In this document: positions 6,864-8,225 of the stretch, in pieces
How positions within the stretch are numbered: the stretch's first letter is position 1
Layout: every line of letters begins with the position of its first letter
DNA from: Bacteroidota bacterium
Lineage (GTDB): Bacteria; Bacteroidota; Bacteroidia; Bacteroidales; VadinHA17
DNA: 8,225 nucleotides
Assembly (NCBI GenBank): GCA_030631445.1
Contig: DAOVLD010000061.1
Span: 1 to 8,225 of the forward strand
Reading direction: 5' to 3'
Notes under the pieces: generated by a model
What the model was told of the DNA's origin: nothing
The model's input: only the letters and a program-made list of their open reading frames with translations
Database searches by the model: none
Program-made: the position numbers and the translations under genes

Positions 6864-7023
6864 GTAACTATTCAGTGTCTAAATGAAGAAGTGCCTAAAG
6901 TACCTAAAGTTTAAAGTGCCTAAAATAACTAAAATTAAAGAGTCGTGAATCTTACTCCTTCACTCATCACTCACCTATTCATTCTTCCTTACTCAACTTA
7001 CTCAACTACTCACCTTACTTAAC
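6864..7023. repeat. Compound repeat block upstream of topA
   Basis: From left to right it holds GTAACTATTCAGTGTCTAAA (6864-6883), TGCCTAAAG-type units (6890-6925), a spacer with weaker ACTCATCACTCACC units, and TACTC-type units (6984-7023). It is a direct copy of the 4376-4507 block, with a longer middle (58 rather than 24 bases between the two matching halves). The 20-base head also occurs at 2711-2730. The block lies in the topA upstream region, so a topA transcript starting further upstream would include it in its leader. Confidence 0.82.
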
Positions 7024-7141
7024 TTTTTACTTTAAGTACTGAAGTTACCAATAATTAAAAATTCATTAAAAATTTGCACAAAGTAAATAAAATAGCAAGC
7101 TAAGTTCAAAATTTAAAAGTAAATATTCTTTAAAGTTTTAG

Positions 7142-7149
7142 TATTTTTG
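7142..7149 (+). promoter_or_regulatory. Candidate -7 box for the PBP1A gene
   Basis: TATTTTTG matches the Bacteroidota -7 consensus TAnnTTTG exactly. No TTG is found at the expected -33 distance, so only half of the promoter is supported. If used, transcription would start near 7156 and the PBP1A mRNA would carry a leader of about 158 bases containing both period-7 tracts at 7161-7209 and 7254-7281. Confidence 0.28.
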
Positions 7150-7160
7150 AAGCAAATAAG

Positions 7161-7209
7161 GAGAGCGAAGAGCAAAGAGCAAAGAGCGGAGAGCAGAGAG
7201 TGAAGAGGA
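7161..7209. repeat. Period-7 purine repeat tract, RAGAGCR type
   Basis: Seven consecutive 7-base units read GAGAGCG, AAGAGCA, AAGAGCA, AAGAGCG, GAGAGCA, GAGAGTG and AAGAGGA. The plus strand is almost pure purine, except for the C or T at unit position 6. The period is exact, with no indels. It lies between the candidate -7 box and the PBP1A start. A weak eighth unit may follow. Confidence 0.85.
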
Positions 7210-7253
7210 AGAATTAAGAGTTTAATGTCAACGTTATTTAGGCATTGACGAAT

Positions 7254-7281
7254 CAGCAACTAGCAACCAGTGACCAGTAAC
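7254..7281. repeat. Period-7 repeat tract, YAGYRAC type
   Basis: Four exact 7-base units read CAGCAAC, TAGCAAC, CAGTGAC and CAGTAAC, ending 32 bases before the PBP1A start codon. The only differences between units are transitions (C/T or A/G), which is typical of decay from a once uniform array. Confidence 0.75.
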
Positions 7282-7313
7282 TTTGAATTTTTAAGAAGAA
7301 AAACAATATAAAA

Positions 7314-8225
7314 ATGACCTTATTAAAATTGAAATATAAAAAATACCTATATTGGTTCTGGGGTATTTTTTCCTTCCCGTTTGTCTTTGCTATTCTTCTG
7401 TTTGTACTGATTTCATTTGATGTTTTCGGTCCTATGCCCTCTTTTAAACAGCTTGAGAATCCGGAGAATGATCTGGCTTCTGAAGTATGGTCTGAAGATG
7501 GAAAATTACTTGGGAAATTCTACATAATAAACAGGACATGGACAGACATAGATGAAATATCTCCCTATGTTGTTGATGCACTAATTGCTACAGAAGACAT
7601 TAGATTTTATAAACACTCAGGTGTTGACATAAGAGGCTTGGGAAGAGTGATATATAAAACAATATTACAGGGAGAATCAAGTGCAGGAGGAGGCAGCACC
7701 ATTACACAGCAACTGGCAAAAAATCTTTTCCCGCGTGATACTACAACTTACAAGTTTCCCCTGGTGAAAATAGCTAATCTGGGCATTACAAAGTTTAAAG
7801 AATGGGTAACAGCAGTAAAATTGGAAAGGAGCTACACTAAGAATGAATTAATTACAATGTATCTGAATGTGTTTGATTTTCTGAATCAGGCAGTAGGAAT
7901 AAATTCAGCGGCTTCAATATATTTTAATTCTTCACCTGATTCATTGAATCTTGAAGAGTCGGCAATGTTAGTGGGAATGTTAAAAAACTCATCATATTAT
8001 AATCCTTTAAGGAGATATGATGAAACTCTTCACAGGAGAAATGTTGTGCTTTCACAAATGGTGAAATATGGGTATCTGGAGAAAGAAATATTTGACTCGG
8101 TTAAAACCCTGCCAATCGAGCTTGATTATAAAAAACAAAGCCATGATCTGGGATTAGCTACATACTTCAGGGAATATCTGCGAGTTGCAATGAATAGATC
8201 CAAGCCTGAGCGAAGATATTTTTTC
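7314..8225 (+). CDS. mrcA: Penicillin-binding protein 1A, class A (N-terminal part, cut by window end)
   Basis: The visible 304 residues run open to the right edge. A short cytoplasmic stretch (MTLLKLKYKKYLYWFW) and a membrane helix at about 14-35 precede a periplasmic glycosyltransferase family 51 domain. Its motifs are all present: ATEDIRFYKHSGVD at 92-105 with catalytic Glu94, GGGSTITQQLAKN at 125-137, KEWVTAVKLERSYTKNELITMYLN at about 162-185 (written KEWVTAVKLERSYTKN and ELITMYLN) with the second catalytic Glu171, and EESAMLVGMLKNSSYYNP at 214-231. This domain polymerises lipid II into glycan strands. The transpeptidase (penicillin-binding) domain should follow outside the window, so PBP1A rather than a monofunctional transglycosylase is inferred from the N-terminal type. 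The start follows an A-rich AAGAAGAAAAAC stretch and has no strong ribosome-binding site. The gene is transcribed away from topA. Confidence 0.92.
   Translation, partial: MTLLKLKYKKYLYWFWGIFSFPFVFAILLFVLISFDVFGPMPSFKQLENPENDLASEVWSEDGKLLGKFYIINRTWTDIDEISPYVVDALIATEDIRFYKHSGVDIRGLGRVIYKTILQGESSAGGGSTITQQLAKNLFPRDTTTYKFPLVKIANLGITKFKEWVTAVKLERSYTKNELITMYLNVFDFLNQAVGINSAASIYFNSSPDSLNLEESAMLVGMLKNSSYYNPLRRYDETLHRRNVVLSQMVKYGYLEKEIFDSVKTLPIELDYKKQSHDLGLATYFREYLRVAMNRSKPERRYFF

Noticed and set aside
7161..7209. Heptad tract as coding sequence for a coiled coil
   Set aside because: A 7-base DNA period is not a 7-residue protein period (21 bases). No start codon or longer frame runs through the tract.

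Overview
The window looks like chromosomal DNA from an AT-rich member of the Bacteroidota. The genes point there clearly: porP/SprF, gldK and the start of gldL belong to the type IX secretion system (T9SS), which is confined to this phylum. Starts lack strong Shine-Dalgarno sequences, and two upstream regions carry boxes resembling the Bacteroidota -7 element (TAnnTTTG). The proteins resemble those of Bacteroidales/Marinilabiliales-type organisms, but order or genus cannot be fixed from this piece.

Layout. Positions 1-2422 (minus strand, reading right to left) hold porP, gldK and the first 18 codons of gldL, in the order known from the por/gld cluster; the cluster continues past the left edge. 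Positions 2423-3194 have no intact gene. They hold a candidate porP promoter, several period-7 repeat tracts, an inverted-repeat pair around a small decayed coding fragment, and a GC-rich hairpin. Positions 3195-4355 (minus) encode an arginase-fold protein with a degraded metal site. Positions 4503-6824 (minus) encode DNA topoisomerase I. Positions 6825-7313 are a divergent intergenic region full of repeats. From 7314 to the right edge (plus) runs the N-terminal part of a class A penicillin-binding protein (PBP1A), cut by the window end.

How the genes relate. PorP, GldK and GldL are parts of one envelope machine that secretes proteins across the outer membrane and, in gliding species, powers motility. 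The arginase-like gene and topA share a strand with the T9SS genes but are separated by repeat-filled spacers, so one operon is unlikely. TopA (DNA supercoiling) and PBP1A (peptidoglycan synthesis) are housekeeping genes transcribed divergently.

The most striking feature is not a gene. All three large intergenic gaps contain degenerate tandem repeats, mostly with a strict 7-nt period but with different unit sequences: GACTGNN, CTYCAAY, AAGAGCR, YAGYRAC, and a looser TTAAAAG/TGCCTAAAG and TACTCAAC family. One compound block is present as direct copies on both sides of topA, and the copy at the 3' end includes the topA stop codon. No complete defence system, CRISPR array, tRNA or rRNA is visible.
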